Shown one piece after another: positions 26,760-39,929 of a stretch of DNA of 64,000 bases. Both the position numbers and the translations under genes were made by a program. The stretch comes from Stomorhina lunata (Eukaryota > Arthropoda > Insecta > Diptera > Rhiniidae): the NCBI GenBank assembly GCA_933228675.1, contig OW121743.1:113075781-113139780 (forward strand), given 5' to 3'. The notes under the pieces were generated by a model. It did not search any database, was not told the origin of the DNA, and saw only the letters and a list, made by a program, of their open reading frames with translations. The stretch's first letter is position 1. Every line of letters starts with the position of its first letter.

Positions 26760-28084
26760 AATTATAGCCAAATATTGACCGATTATAACAAAATTTTACA
26801 CACTGGCTGGTATTTATATAAAGCTTGTTTTTATATGAATACCATTGCTGTCATAGTTTCTAATTTAATAGCTTTTAACTGGCCTTTGCTACATTTTTTT
26901 TTTTGTTTCAGGGAGTGTTTTTTATATGAAAGCTATAGTCAAATATGGACCGTTTCCTAAAAAATTTGATATACTGACCAATAGTTGCATAAAACTTTAT
27001 TCTAAATTTAGTGCTATTACAATTGTCATAGCTATTACAATTGTATTTTATTTATCAGCATTAATGTGTTTCCTGTGTAGGGGTTATATGGGAGCTGTAA
27101 ATGTGAACCGATTTCCTCCATTTTCTGTTACATATCAAAAATACTTTTGTACAATTTTGTCTCTCTAACTCTAGTAGTTAAGGAGCTATCGCGCTTTTAT
27201 CTGACGGACAGACGGCCATAAACCGTCTTTTCTTTTTGTATTTTTGTGTTTCCGTAGGTTTTTTATATGAGACCTATGGTCAAATAGTTGCCGATTGTAA
27301 CAAAATTTTGCACACTGGGTGGCATTCACATAAGACTTCCTTGCGCTAAATTCAGTGGCCAAAACCATTACAGTTTATTGTTAATTGGCATTTAAGTGAA
27401 TTTCAGATGGAATTTAGGCTGTTTCCGTAAATTTTTTGTATGGGAGCTATGGTTAAATGTGAACCGATTTCGATGAATAGCTGTTATAATTTGTCATTTA
27501 TTAGCAAATAAGCGATTAGCCTAGACGAGGTTATACGGGAGCTATGGTCAAATGTGAACCGATTTTCAATACCAAAATTTTCAAGTAATCAAGAATATTT
27601 GTGCCAAATTTCAGTGACCTATATCCTTTTGTTAAGGTTTTATTGTGCCGACAACAGACAGACGGACATCTCTCAATCGTCTTAGAATTTCACAAGGATT
27701 CAGAATATACTTCAATTTTGGTTTTTGAGCCAATATTAAGGAAATTACAAACGGAATGACAATCTCAATATACCCCCCATTCTTTTTGATGGTGGGTATA
27801 AAAATTCTACCTAAATGTACGAAATTTTATTAAATCGTTATGAACTGAAGTTAAACTACTAAATTTCGAGAAAATCGCTCTAAATAAGACCCGAGGTCGA
27901 AAATGGCTAAAATACAAGTTAGGGTATTTTCACTTTATTAACTTTATTGTTAATAAAATCACCATTTTTCCATGGATTTTCATTTAAAAAGGCTTATTTT
28001 ATTTTGTAATATTCATATTCATATATTTTGCCATATTTGATTTCATATTAATTTTAAGAAAATTAAAAAATTAAAATTTAAAAA

Positions 28085-28892
28085 AACAAGTAAGAAAGCG
28101 CTATAGTCGGTCAAGCCCGACCATACGATACCCCCTTCACCACCAAGGTCAAAGGTGTTATTTTTCCTGTATAAAGACAAATATTTGCTAAATTTTGCCA
28201 TCATACAAACATTTTCTCAAAACTTATATATTTAACCTGTTTCCGTCATTTGGACTTATATGAGAGCTAGGGTCAAATGTGGACCAATTATCTCGAAATT
28301 TGGCAAATTTATTACAGTTGCTACAAAAATTATGTATGCAAAAAATAAACTCAAAATTTTTAATATCTTTAGATTTACGAACGTTTTAGTGATTTTTTTG
28401 TCTCATTTAGTGCGTTTTTAAAGAAGAGTTTGTATGGGAGCTATGGTCAAATGTGGACCGATTTCAACGAAAATTGGTACAGTGATTTAAGTTTGCATGA
28501 GCAGTATTTGTTTTAAATTACATGAAAAAATATAGATATTTGTGGCCAATATGTCAATTCCGGGAAGTGGGACCTATGGGAGGTACAATAAATAATGAAC
28601 TGATTTTGACCAATTTCAATAGCCATGGTCCTATCATCAAAAAAATGATCTGTACCAAATTTCATCAAATTATCTTTAGAATTGCGACCTGTAGTTTGAT
28701 TACAAGGTTTACATGGGGGTCCAGTCAGCCATCCAGCCAGCCAGACGGACGGACATCGCTAAATCGACTCAGAAAGTGATTCTAAGCCTATTGGTATACT
28801 AAAAGACAATATTTAAGACAAATATTTCTATGCGTTACATACATCAGAACAAACTTATAATACCCTTTCCAACTATGGTGGTGAAGGGTATA
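28085..28892. mobile_element. Dispersed non-autonomous element, related family (copy C)
   Basis: It starts AACAAGTAAGAAAGCGCTAT, then the hairpin GTCGG-TCAAGC-CCGAC, then ATACCCCCTTCACCACC. It ends GGTGGTGAAGGGTATAAA, the sub-terminal inverted partner. The inside includes TATGGGAGCTATGGTCAAAT and a GGACGGACATCG segment. It has the same architecture as copies A and B with different sequence, so it is probably a sister family. Confidence 0.7.
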
Positions 28893-30425
28893 AATATATA
28901 TATTTTACTTTGAAGTGCCAATAACTCCTAATTTTTTAAACATATGTATAATAGCGACTTAAAGATAATATTATTTTCTATTTTAGTCTGTATTTTCAAC
29001 AAAATCGAACAACTCGTTCTAAAGATATGATAAAATCGATGGACCAGCCTTTACAAAAATATAAAATGTTGTTAAACAAAATTTTTAAAAATCAACAAAT
29101 TAAAAAAATGTCAGAAGTCTAACTCAAAAAGTTTAATTTTGTTGCCTAGTTAATTATTTATGTAAGCAAAGAAGGCCCTCTGGAAGGCATAGCAGCTTTG
29201 TTACCCTGAACATCTAAAAACATAAAGACATGAAGTTACTGGAAAGTAGAGTAACAAGTTAAAATTTTCTTATATATTTGTTTTTTTTTTTTTAGTTTGG
29301 CATCCATACAGGAAAGTAGCTGCAAAAGAAACAGCGAAGAAAAATAAAACTGAATCCTTAACAATATTTGCATAGCACATAAGTCATACATACATACATA
29401 TATAGTCGTAAGGATGTAGAGATGTAAAAGGGCATAAAAAGAAGTTAGCAAAACTCAACAAACTCTTGGCCAAACTATAACTTTATAACGATAAGTCTAA
29501 AATATATAACTAATTGAACCGACTTTGTGGTTATAATATCAATATCTGAGATATGAACATTTTTATAAGAATTGCGCAGTTTTTGTAACTCTAATCTAAA
29601 CTACTTTGCCGGCAAATGACATACAAATCGCACAGTTATATGAAAAGTAAAATATTTCTAAAATGGCTATATTTTTCTTTTTTCGGATAAGATGTTAAGA
29701 AAACTTATTAATTTCGAAATAAGATCATTTCAAAACCAAGGGAATATCTGTAAACAGATACCACTTGATTCAAGACTAGAATTAGACATATTTTTTATAT
29801 AACCTAGTATAACAGTTGTAAATCTTGAGTGAGGCCACTAAAAATGTAAATAAGCGATATGTATAAATTCGCATATATATTTACACAACTTCAACATCCT
29901 CGACGTCATCATCATCGTTCCTGTCGCCTTTAGCTTGAATTATATGCACGAATCTCAGGGCTCATACTTTCGCATTTTATATTTATATCAGGTAAACGAA
30001 TTTGTTGTGAAAATTAAGTCTATTTTTTCTAAAGAGTTGTGTGTGATGATGAAAAACTTTAAATTAACTTTAAGCAACAAAATAAATAAAATATAAAAAG
30101 GGAACAAAACAACGAGAAAGTTTTTACCTCAAGATTTCTATTTTTCTTGCGTCGCATGTAGTTTAATGATGTGATTTCTTTACACCTATTAAAGGAGTTA
30201 AAACAAAAGCGTTTAAAAGCGAGAAGAAAAGTAGGATAATAAATCAAAATGATGTACTCGTATATAGTCTTATTTAATGACTTAAAAGGAGTTGATAAAA
30301 AAAGGCATATTTAAAAGGAGTAGGAAATTTTGTTTAAGGATTAAAAATTTAAATTTTTCAGATTAAAGTTACAGAATACATAAAATTACATTAGGATAAG
30401 TCGTTTTTTCCATTTGTCTTTCCTA
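28893..30425. other. Intergenic DNA
   Basis: No coding region or RNA recognised. A short CATA microsatellite lies at about 29387-29401. Confidence 0.5.
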
Positions 30426-31850
30426 TAGAAAACTTGTCTCTTCTTTCAAAGCGAAAAATTTTCTATAAAAAACTTTTCAAAGCGAAAAATTTTCTATAAA
30501 AAACTTTTCAAAGCGAAAAATTTTCTATAGAAAACTTTTCAAAGCGAAAAATTTTCTATAGAAAACTTTTCAAATCAAAAAATTTTCTATAGAAAACTTT
30601 TCAAATCAAAAAATTTTCTATAGAAAACTTTTCAAAGCAAAAAATTTTCTATAGAAAACTTTTCAAAGCAAAAAATTTTCTATAGAAAACTTATCACAGC
30701 GAAAAATTTTCTATAGAAAATTTTTTCAAAGCGAAAAATTTTCTATAGAAAATTTTTTCAAAGCGAAAAATTTTCTATAGAAAATTTTTTCAAAGCGAAA
30801 AATTTTCTATAGAAAATTTTTTCAAAGCGAAAAATTTTCTATAGAAAATTTTTTCAAAGCGAAAAATTTTCTATAGAAAATTTTTTCAAAGCGAAAAATT
30901 TTCTATAGAAAATTTTTTCAAAGCGAAAAATTTTCTATAGAAAATTTTTTCAAAGCGAAAAATTTTCTATAGAAAATTTTTTCAAAGCGAAAAATTTTCT
31001 ATAGAAAATTTTTTCAAAGCGAAAAATTTTCTATAGAAAATTTTTTCAAAGCGAAAAATTTTCTATAGAAAATTTTTTCAAAGCGAAAAATTTTCTATAG
31101 AAAATTTTTTCAAAGCGAAAAATTTTCTATAGAAAATTTTTTCAAAGCGAAAAATTTTCTATAGAAAATTTTTTCAAAGCGAAAAATTTTCTATAGAAAA
31201 TTTTTTCAAAGCGAAAAATTTTCTATAGAAAATTTTTTCAAAGCGAAAAATTTTCTATAGAAAATTTTTTCAAAGCGAAAAATTTTCTATAGAAAATTTT
31301 TTCAAAGCGAAAAATTTTCTATAGAAAATTTTTTCAAAGCGAAAAATTTTCTATAGAAAATTTTTTCAAAGCGAAAAATTTTCTATAGAAAATTTTTTCA
31401 AAGCGAAAAATTTTCTATAGAAAATTTTTTCAAAGCGAAAAATTTTCTATAGAAAAATTTTCTATAGAAAATTTTTTCAAAGCGAAAAATTTTCTATAGA
31501 AAATTTTTTCAAAGCGAAAAATTTTCTATAGAAAATTTTTTCAAAGCGAAAAATTTTCTATAGAAAATTTTTTCAAAGCAAAAAATTTTCTATAGAAAAT
31601 TTTTTCAAAGCGAAAAATTTTCTATAGAAAATTTTTTCAAAGCGAAAAATTTTCTATAGAAAATTTTTTCAAAGCGAAAAATTTTCTATAGAAAATTTTT
31701 TCAAAGCGAAAAATTTTCTATAGAAAATTTTTTCAAAGCGAAAAATTTTCTATAGAAAATTTTTTCAAAGCGAAAAATTTTCTATAGAAAATTTTTTCAA
31801 ACCGAAAAATTTTCTATAGAAAAATTTTCAAACCGAAAAATTTCATTGCA
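30426..31850. repeat. 32-bp palindromic satellite (about 45 copies)
   Basis: Each unit is a 24-bp perfect palindrome plus an 8-bp spacer TCAAAGCG. The palindrome centres on TTTTCTATAGAAAA, with five A to the left of it and matching T to the right. The left end (30440-30720) holds older, slightly shorter variants (CTTTTCAAAGC). From 30720 to 31800 the units are almost identical. One variant near 30690 reads CTTATCACAGCG, recalling the second palindrome of the 2.3-3.9 kb satellite. Confidence 0.95.
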
Positions 31851-33238
31851 TTACACAAGATTTTTGTTTTACAACAATTTTATTTATTTTACATCGACGG
31901 CGTGTTAGTGCTGTCGATTGAGGATGATGTGTGACTGGGGCTCGAACCCAGACAGAATATAATATGTTATGTTTAGGCTTGCTAACCTACTAAGATAAAG
32001 CAAGATCCTATTGTATCGTTTGACCGACTATAAGTATAGCAAAAATTTCCAAAAGAAAATTAGGGTCCTATGTCCCTCCACTAATTATAGAAATTTTGTA
32101 TAACGAAAAATTTTCTATAAGAAAATGTTAAAACAATTTTCCATGAAAAAGCTAACATTGCTATAAAAATTTTCTTGTAGATAATCTTTCCTACCTAAAG
32201 TGTGATAATCCGTAAGTTTATGGAAGCATTAAAATTTCCAATTACGAACAAGTACTTAAATAAATTTTAAATATTCATTAAAAATTGTAAAATTTTAAGG
32301 ACTTTTGTTTATTATATCGCACACCTAATTATCCTGTCGTAATTAATGTTTTTCCTTCTAATTAAGAGTTAATTTTCATTTTGAGTTAAATTGAGTTTTA
32401 TAAAATTCTAAAGCTATTAAAACTTGACATTTTAATACGTTAAAGGCAAAATTTAAAATGAAACATTTTAATTTATATGAGCTCGTATGTTGAAATGATT
32501 TTGTACTTGAGAAATTAATAAATATGCAAGAACATTCAGTCATACACATGAGGAGACAGTGGCGGACAAAAGTGAAGTAAAGTTAGGTAAAATTTTAACA
32601 TTTACGAGTAGTGAAATGGGCTAATAAAAACAGAAAAGATTTCATTATTTAAAAACAATAATAATAATAATTTTTAAACTTAACCTTTGACCTTAACAAA
32701 TTTTTCACTTTTGATTTAAGAAATTTTTCTTTTTGGTCTGTAAATCCTTAACTTAATCTAAAATGGGTTAAATGAAAACTTTTTCGAACTTTGACTTTTT
32801 TATTTCCCGTTTTTTCATCCTCCACTGTAACCTTTTACAACTTAGCAAAAGTCCCAAAAGTGTTAATATGCTCCTTGAGTTTTGCTACCCTTGTTACTCC
32901 TTTTGTTACAAGAAGAATAAGTAGAAGGAAGGACCTTTATAGTAATTATCTACATATGTGTAAGTAACTGTATGTATGGATGTAGGTTTGAGTGTGAGAA
33001 GAAACACTTTGGAAAAGTGAAAATTAGCTAAATGATTTGATGAAAATTAAAAGCAACCAAGTAAAATTGTAAGAGTATGAGAATGAATTTTAGTATAAAT
33101 CTCCAAAGATTATATGGAGCATAAAATAAGAAACAGCAGACCTTGAAGATTTTGGTTTTTGTTCATTTTATAAATGAAGAAATAAGAAATTAAAAATTAA
33201 ATGAAAAGTCTGTAAATTTAGCAAATCTTCACTTAAAT
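31851..33238. other. Intergenic DNA with a tRNA-like T arm
   Basis: On the minus strand 31951-31935 reads CTGGGTTCGAGCCCCAG, a perfect T-arm shape (5-bp stem, 7-base loop, B-box-like). The rest does not fold into a convincing tRNA, so a tRNA-derived SINE or decayed tRNA is the best guess. A Tc1-like end, CAGTGGCGGACAAAAGTG, lies at 32557. No protein gene seen. Confidence 0.35.
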
Positions 33239-35880
33239 TAAAAATAGGAAATTTTTGAAAAATTTCCTATAAAAATAGGAAATTTTTGAAAAATTTCCTA
33301 TAAAAATAGGAAATTTTTGAAAAATGTCCTATAAAAATAGGAAATTTTTGAAAAATGTCCTATAAAAATAGGAAATTTTTGAAAAATGTCCTATAAAAAT
33401 AGGAAATTTTTGAAAAATGTCCTATAAAAATAGGAAATTTTTGAAAAATGTCCTATAAAAATAGGAAATTTTTGAAAAATGTCCTATAAAAATAGGAAAT
33501 TTTTGAAAAATGTCCTATAAAAATAGGAAATTTTTGAAAAATGTCCTATAAAAATAGGAAATTTTTGAAAAATGTCCTATAAAAATAGGAAATTTTTGAA
33601 AAATGTCCTATAAAAATAGGAAATTTTTGAAAAATGTCCTATAAAAATAGGAAATTTTTGAAAAATTTCCTATAAAAATAGGAAATTTTTGAAAAATTTC
33701 CTATAAAAATAGGAAATTTTTGAAAAATTTCCTATAAAAATAGGAAATTTTTGAAAAATTTCCTATAAAAATAGGAAATTTTTGAAAAATTTCCTATAAA
33801 AAAAGAAAATTTTTGAAAAATTTCCTATAAAAATAGGAAATTTTTGAAAAATTTCCTATAAAAATAGGAAATTTTTGAAAAATTTCCTATAAAAATAGGA
33901 AATTTTTGAAAAATTTCCTATAAAAATAGGAAATTTTTGAAAAATTTCCTATAAAAATAGGAAATTTTTGAAAAATTTCCTATAAAAATAGGAAATTTTT
34001 GAAAAATTTCCTATAAAAATAGGAAATTTTTGAAAAATTTCCTATAAAAATAGGAAATTTTTGAAAAATTTCCTATAAAAATTGGAAATTTTTGAAAAAT
34101 TTCCTATAAAAATTGGAAATTTTTGAAAAATTTCCTATAAAAATTGGAAATTTTTGAAAAATTTCCTATAAAAATTGGAAATTTTTGAAAAATTTCCTAT
34201 AAAAATTGGAAATTTTTGAAAAATTTCCTATAAAAATTGGAAATTTTTGAAAAATTTCCTATAAAAATAGGAAATTTTTGAAAAATTTCTTATAAAAATA
34301 GGAAATTTTTGAAAAATTTCCTATAAAAATAGGAAATTTTTGAAAAATTTCCTATAAAAATAGGAAATTTTTGAAAAATTTCCTATAATATAAAAATAGG
34401 AAATTTTTGAAAAATTTCCTATAATATAAAAATAGGAAATTTTTGAAAAATTTCCTATAATATAAAAATAGGAAATTTTTGAAAAATTTCCTATAATATA
34501 AAAATAGGAAATTTTTGAAAAATTTCCTATAATATAAAAATAGGAAATTTTTGAAAAATTTCCTATAATATAAAAATAGGAAATTTTTGAAAAATTTCCT
34601 ATAATATAAAAATAGGAAATTTTTGAAAAATTTCCTATAATATAAAAATAGGAAATTTTTGAAAAATTTCCTATAATATAAAAATAGGAAATTTTTGAAA
34701 AATTTCCTATAAAAATAGGAAATTTTTGAAAAATTTCCTATAAAAATAGGAAATTTTTGAAAAATTTCCTATAAAAATAGGAAATTTTTGAAAAATTTCC
34801 TATAAAAATAGGAAATTTTTGAAAAATTTCCTATAAAAATAGGAAATTTTTGAAAAATTTCCTATAAAAATAGGAAATTTTTGAAAAATTTCCTATAAAA
34901 ATAGGAAATTTTTGAAAAATTTCCTATAAAAATAGGAAATTTTTGAAAAATTTCCTATAAAAATAGGAAATTTTTGAAAAATTTCCTATAAAAATAGGAA
35001 ATTTTTGAAAAATTTCCTATAAAAATAGGAAATTTTTGAAAAATTTCCTATAAAAATAGGAAATTTTTGAAAAATTTCCTATAAAAATAGGAAATTTTTG
35101 AAAAATTTCCTATAAAAATAGGAAATTTTTGAAAAATTTCCTATAAAAATAGGAAATTTTTGAAAAATTTCCTATAAAAATAGGAAATTTTTGAAAAATT
35201 TCCTATAAAAATAGGAAATTTTTGAAAAATTTCCTATAAAAATAGGAAATTTTTGAAAAATTTCCTATAAAAATAGGAAATTTTTGAAAAATTTCCTATA
35301 AAAATAGGAAATTTTTGAAAAATTTCCTATAAAAATAGGAAATTTTTGAAAAATTTCCTATAAAAATAGGAAATTTTTGAAAAATTTCCTATAAAAATAG
35401 GAAATTTTTGAAAAATTTCCTATAAAAATAGGAAATTTTTGAAAAATTTCCTATAAAAATAGGAAATTTTTGAAAAATTTCCTATAAAAATAGGAAATTT
35501 TTGAAAAATTTCCTATAAAAATAGGAAATTTTTGAAAATTTTCCTATAAAAATAGGAAATTTTTGAAAAATTTCCTATAAAAATAGGAAATTTTTGAAAA
35601 ATTTCCTATAAAAATAGGAAATTTTTGAAAAATTTCCTATAAAAATAGGAAATTTTTGAATAATTTCCTATAAAAATAGGAAATTTTTAAAAAAATCCTC
35701 TAAAAATAGGAAATTTTTGAAAAATTTCCTCTAAAAATAGGAAATTTTTGAAAAATTTCCTCTAAAAATAGGAAATTTTTGAAAAATTTCATCTAAAAAT
35801 AGGAGATTTTTGAAAAATTTGCTATAAAAATAGGAAATTTTTTAAAAATTTTCTATAAAAATATGAAAATTTTACATAAA
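33239..35880. repeat. 31-bp inverted-repeat satellite, homogeneous array (about 85 copies)
   Basis: The unit is arm ATAGGAAATTTTT, centre G, arm AAAAATTTCCTAT, then linker AAAA, so 27 of 31 bp form an odd palindrome. Blocks of variants follow one another: TGTCC in the right arm at 33320-33660, TTGGAAAT in the left arm at 34081-34260, a 36-bp form with an extra ATATA-type insertion at 34385-34690, and decayed units at 35690-35880. Confidence 0.97.
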
Positions 35881-36009
35881 TCTGTCTTTTATAAAAATAT
35901 TTAGTTATCGAAATGTGTGTTAAACATCGTTTTTAATCATATACTTACCTCAATCAAAAACCTTTCTTTTTATGAATTTCCTTTTTTTTTGATATAGAAA
36001 CGAATTTTA

Positions 36010-36635
36010 AATTGATTCCAATTACTTTAAAAATAATTGAACTTTTGAATTGAATGAAATATTTTACCAAAAACACATTTAATTAAACACAAATATAACT
36101 GATTGATTGATTGATTGATTATATAAATAATTTGAAACTGCCCAATAATATCGCAGCTGATTTTATCAACTGCAATTTCTTGCTCTTTCTTTTTATTTCC
36201 ACTTAACACCAACAAAAACACACACACGCACTCACTCACTCATTTCTTCACTTCACATTAACTTCCGCCGCCAATTCTAACGACATGTCGCGACAATCCA
36301 TTGCAATTTCTTGAGACCGAAAACTATACCACGAATTTATTTGATTAATTTCATATTTCCAACTTTTATTTCTGTTTACTTTTATTCTCTACATATAATT
36401 TTATATTTTTATTAACTTTTATTCAATGAAACACTATCACTTGCACTTTTATTTTAATTTTTAAAACGAAGTAACCGATTTTGCAATGATGGCGTTAGTA
36501 AAAGATCTCGACAAACTAAAATTCCAAGTGGAAAAATTCACAATAACGAAATAATAGGATGCCAGACGCGAAGAAGTTGTAAAATGGGTAAAATTTAATT
36601 GATAATTGATTGTCACGGGAGTAAAGTATTATATC
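36010..36635. repeat. Left arm of a 620-bp inverted repeat
   Basis: It matches, in inverse orientation, 40180-40815. Shared landmarks include GCGCAGCTGATTTTATCAA-type sequence, GACATGTCGCGACAAT, GCAATGATGGCGTTA and GATGCCAGACG.GAAGAAGT. A (TTGA)n microsatellite at 36101-36121 occurs only in this arm. Read outward (minus strand), the arm resembles a fly 5' leader region, but no convincing coding exon follows. Confidence 0.85.
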
Positions 36636-37059
36636 TTTTCTATTATTAAATGTATTATTAAAATGTATAAAGTGATTTGACTTTAATTTTAATGTTTATT
36701 CTTTTAAATAAAATTAATTAATTTTAAATAAATTAAAATAATAACAGGAGTGATAACTTTTGATTAATAAAATTCTTTTTATTGTTTTCTGAGTGAAGCT
36801 AGGAAATGTTTCTAGAATAAGCAATTTATAATATTAAATATATTTTTAAAAATTATATTAGAACAGTTTCATTTTAAATCAATCTGAATAAATTGAGAAA
36901 ACTTTTTTTATAGTAACTTGTTAATGAAGGCAGAATTTAATTTATTTGGTTTATTAGTTTTTTTTTTCATAATACTATAGCTTTATATATCAGCGTTATT
37001 AATTCGCGTGGTTCACAGCAGAAAAATATTAGAAATTTATAATTTTTCATCTCTGAGTT

Positions 37060-37062
<3 letters not shown>

Positions 37063-37126
<64 letters not shown>
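37063..37126. repeat. (TA)n microsatellite
   Basis: About 30 TA dinucleotides with one G interruption. Confidence 0.95.
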
Positions 37127-37259
37127 TGAAATGCATTTTGAAATGAAAAAAAAAAGGTCAACATTTACAAGTGGTAAATGATGTGCCAGAATGACATGTG
37201 GTTAATACTTTCTTTAATGTCACAACTGTTTAAACTGATTATAAAAATAATAAATTAAA

Positions 37260-39660
37260 AAAAATCTTTTAAAAATAATAAATATTTTGAAAAATTTCTA
37301 TAAAAATTTTTGAAAAATTTCCTATAAAAATAGTAAACTTCTGAAAAATTTCCTATAAAAATAGTAAATTTTTGAAAAATTTCCTATAAAAATACAAAGT
37401 TTTTTTGAAAAATTTTCTATAAAAATACAAAATTTTGAAAAATTTCCTATAAAAATAATAAATTTTTAAAGAATTTCTTATAGAAATAGTAAGTTTTTAA
37501 AAATTCTTTTATAAAAATAGTAAATTTTTTAAAAAATTTCCGATAAAAATAGTAAATTTTTGAAAAAAAAATTTCTAGAAAATAGTATTTTTTAATTTAA
37601 TATAAAAATAGTACATTTTGAAAAAATTTCCTATGAAAATAGTAAATTTTTGAAAAATTTCCTATGAAAATAGTAAATTTTTGAAAAATTTCCTATTAAA
37701 ATACTAGCTTCTTTAAAAATTTCCTATAAAAATTGTAAATTAAAATTTCCTAAAAAATAGTATTTTTTCAAATTTTTTTACAAAAATAGTAAATGTTTCA
37801 AATATTTTCTAATAAATAGTAAATTTTTGAAAATTTTCCTATAAAAATAGTGAATGTAAGAAAAATTTTATATAAAAATAGAAAATTTTTTATAAAAATA
37901 ATAAATTAAAAAAATCCTATAAAAATAGTAAATATTTCGAAAAATTTCTATAAAAATAGTAAGTTTTTAAAAATGATCCTATAAAAATAGTAAATTTTTG
38001 AAAAATTTCCTATAAAAATAGAAAATGTTTTATATAAATAAGAAATTAAAAAAAAATCCTATAAAAATAGTAAATATTTCGAAAAATTTCTAAAAAAAAT
38101 AGTAAATTTTTCAAAAATTTCCTATAAAAATATGAAATTTTTGAAAAATTTCCTATACAAATACAAAATTTTTGAAAAATTTCCTATAAAAATAGTGCAT
38201 TTTTAAAGAATTTCCTATAAAAATAGTAAATTTTTAAAAATTTTTCTATAAAAATAGCAAATTTTTGAAAAAAATTTCTAGAATATAGTTTTTTTTTAAT
38301 TGAATATAAAAATAGTAAATTTTTAAAAAAATTTCCTATAAAAATAGTAAATTTTTGAAAAATTTTCTATAAAAATAATAAATTTTTGAAAAATTTCCTA
38401 TAAAAATAGTAAATTTTTAAATAATTTCCTATAAAAATGGTAAATTTTTTAAAGTTTTTCTATAAAAATAGTAAATTTTTGAAAAATTTCCGATAAAAAT
38501 AGTACATTTTTGAAAAATTTCCTGTAAAAATTGTAAATTAAAATTTCCTAAAAAAAATGAAAATATTATTTTTTCCATTTTTTTTTACAAAAATAGTTAA
38601 TGTTTAAAATATTTTCTAATAAATAATAAAATTTTGAAAAATTTCCTAAAAAAATAGTAAATTTTAAAAAATTTCCTATAAAAATAGTAAATTTTTGAAA
38701 AATTTCCTATAAAAATAGTAAAGTTTTGAAAAATTTCCTATAAAAATAGTAAATTTTTGAAAAACTTCTTATAAAAGTAGTAAATTTTTGAAAAACTTCC
38801 TATAAAAGTAGTAAATTTTTGAAAAATTTCCTATAAAAATAGTAAATTTTTGAAAAATTTCCTATAAAAATAGTAAATTTTTGAAAAATTTCCTATAAAA
38901 ATAGTAAATTTTTGAAAAATTTCCTATAAAAATAGTAAATTTTTGAAAAATTTCCTATAAAAATAGTAAATTTTTGAAAAATTTCCTATAAAAATAGTAA
39001 ATTTTTGAAAAATTTCCTATAAAAATAGTAAATTTTTGAAAAATTTCCTATAAAAATAGTAAATTTTTGAAAAATTTCCTATAAAAATAGTAAATTTTTG
39101 AAAAATTTCCTATAAAAATAGTAAATTTTTGAAAAATTTCCTATAAAAATAGTAAATTTTTGAAAAATTTCCTATAAAAATAGTAAATTTTTGAAAAATT
39201 TCCTATAAAAATAGGAAATTTTTGAAAAATTTCCTATAAAAATAGTAAATTTTTGAAAAATTTCCTATAAAAATAGTAAATTTTTGAAAAATTTCCTATA
39301 AAAATAGTAAATTTTTGAAAAATTTCCTATAAAAATAGTAAATTTTTGAAAAATTTCCTATAAAAATAATAAATTTTTGAAAAATTTCCTATAAAAATAG
39401 TAAATTTTTGAAAAATTTCCTATAAAATAGTAAATTATAAAAAATGTGGTATACAAATTGTAATTAGAAAAATAGTTCAGTTTAAAAAAATCTTATTAAA
39501 TTAGTACATTTATTTAAAAAATTCTTATAAAAACAATAAATTAAAAAAACAAACTTTCGATAAATAAGAAATATTTAAAAAATCCTATAAAATTAGTAAA
39601 TTTTTGTAAAAATAAGAATTTCCTATAAAAATAGTAAATTTTAGAAAAATATTTTATCTT
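37260..39660. repeat. Diverged 31-bp inverted-repeat satellite
   Basis: Same family and orientation as 33.2-35.9 kb, but most units read ATAGTAAATTTTT in the left arm. The part 37260-38680 is heavily decayed with irregular lengths. The part 38680-39425 is homogeneous. The array lies entirely between the two 620-bp inverted arms. Confidence 0.95.
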
Positions 39661-39929
39661 AGTTACTATTTTAATCGGAAATTTTTCAAAAGGTGTGGTT
39701 TTTAAGTCAGATTTTATATTTTGTTAAAAACTATTGAAATATTAAATATTTCTTCAAAAAAATATTTTAATACAACTACGCTTAAAAACCAACTGTGTGG
39801 ATTTCATTTTTCACTAACACTACTAAAATAAAATGTTTTCAAGCACAATGTTGGATTCAGGTTTTTTTGACAGCTAATTCAGGTTTATTTGACAGGCCTT
39901 CCCTTCTGTGATTTTTTATGGTTGTAATA

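Larger units (their letters stand above)
25402..27802. mobile_element. Dispersed non-autonomous element, copy B, interrupted by a MITE
   Basis: Same start, hairpin and right end as copy A, with long stretches of matching interior. It is split by a MITE at 25645-26476 and contains a (TA)n expansion at 26684-26757, where copy A has only a few TA units. Confidence 0.7.

Noticed and set aside
26523..26778. Ile-Tyr repeat open frames
   Set aside because: Product of the (TA)n microsatellite.
31935..31951. Functional tRNA gene
   Set aside because: Only the T arm is convincing. No matching acceptor stem or anticodon arm could be drawn.
36027..36239. 70-codon open frame in the left inverted arm (MSECVCVFLLVL...)
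   Set aside because: The frame is not kept in the right arm copy (indels and stops), so it is unlikely to be coding.
30426..39660. CRISPR-like or regulatory repeat cassette
   Set aside because: No spacers and no cas genes. These are satellite monomers with ordinary mutational decay.
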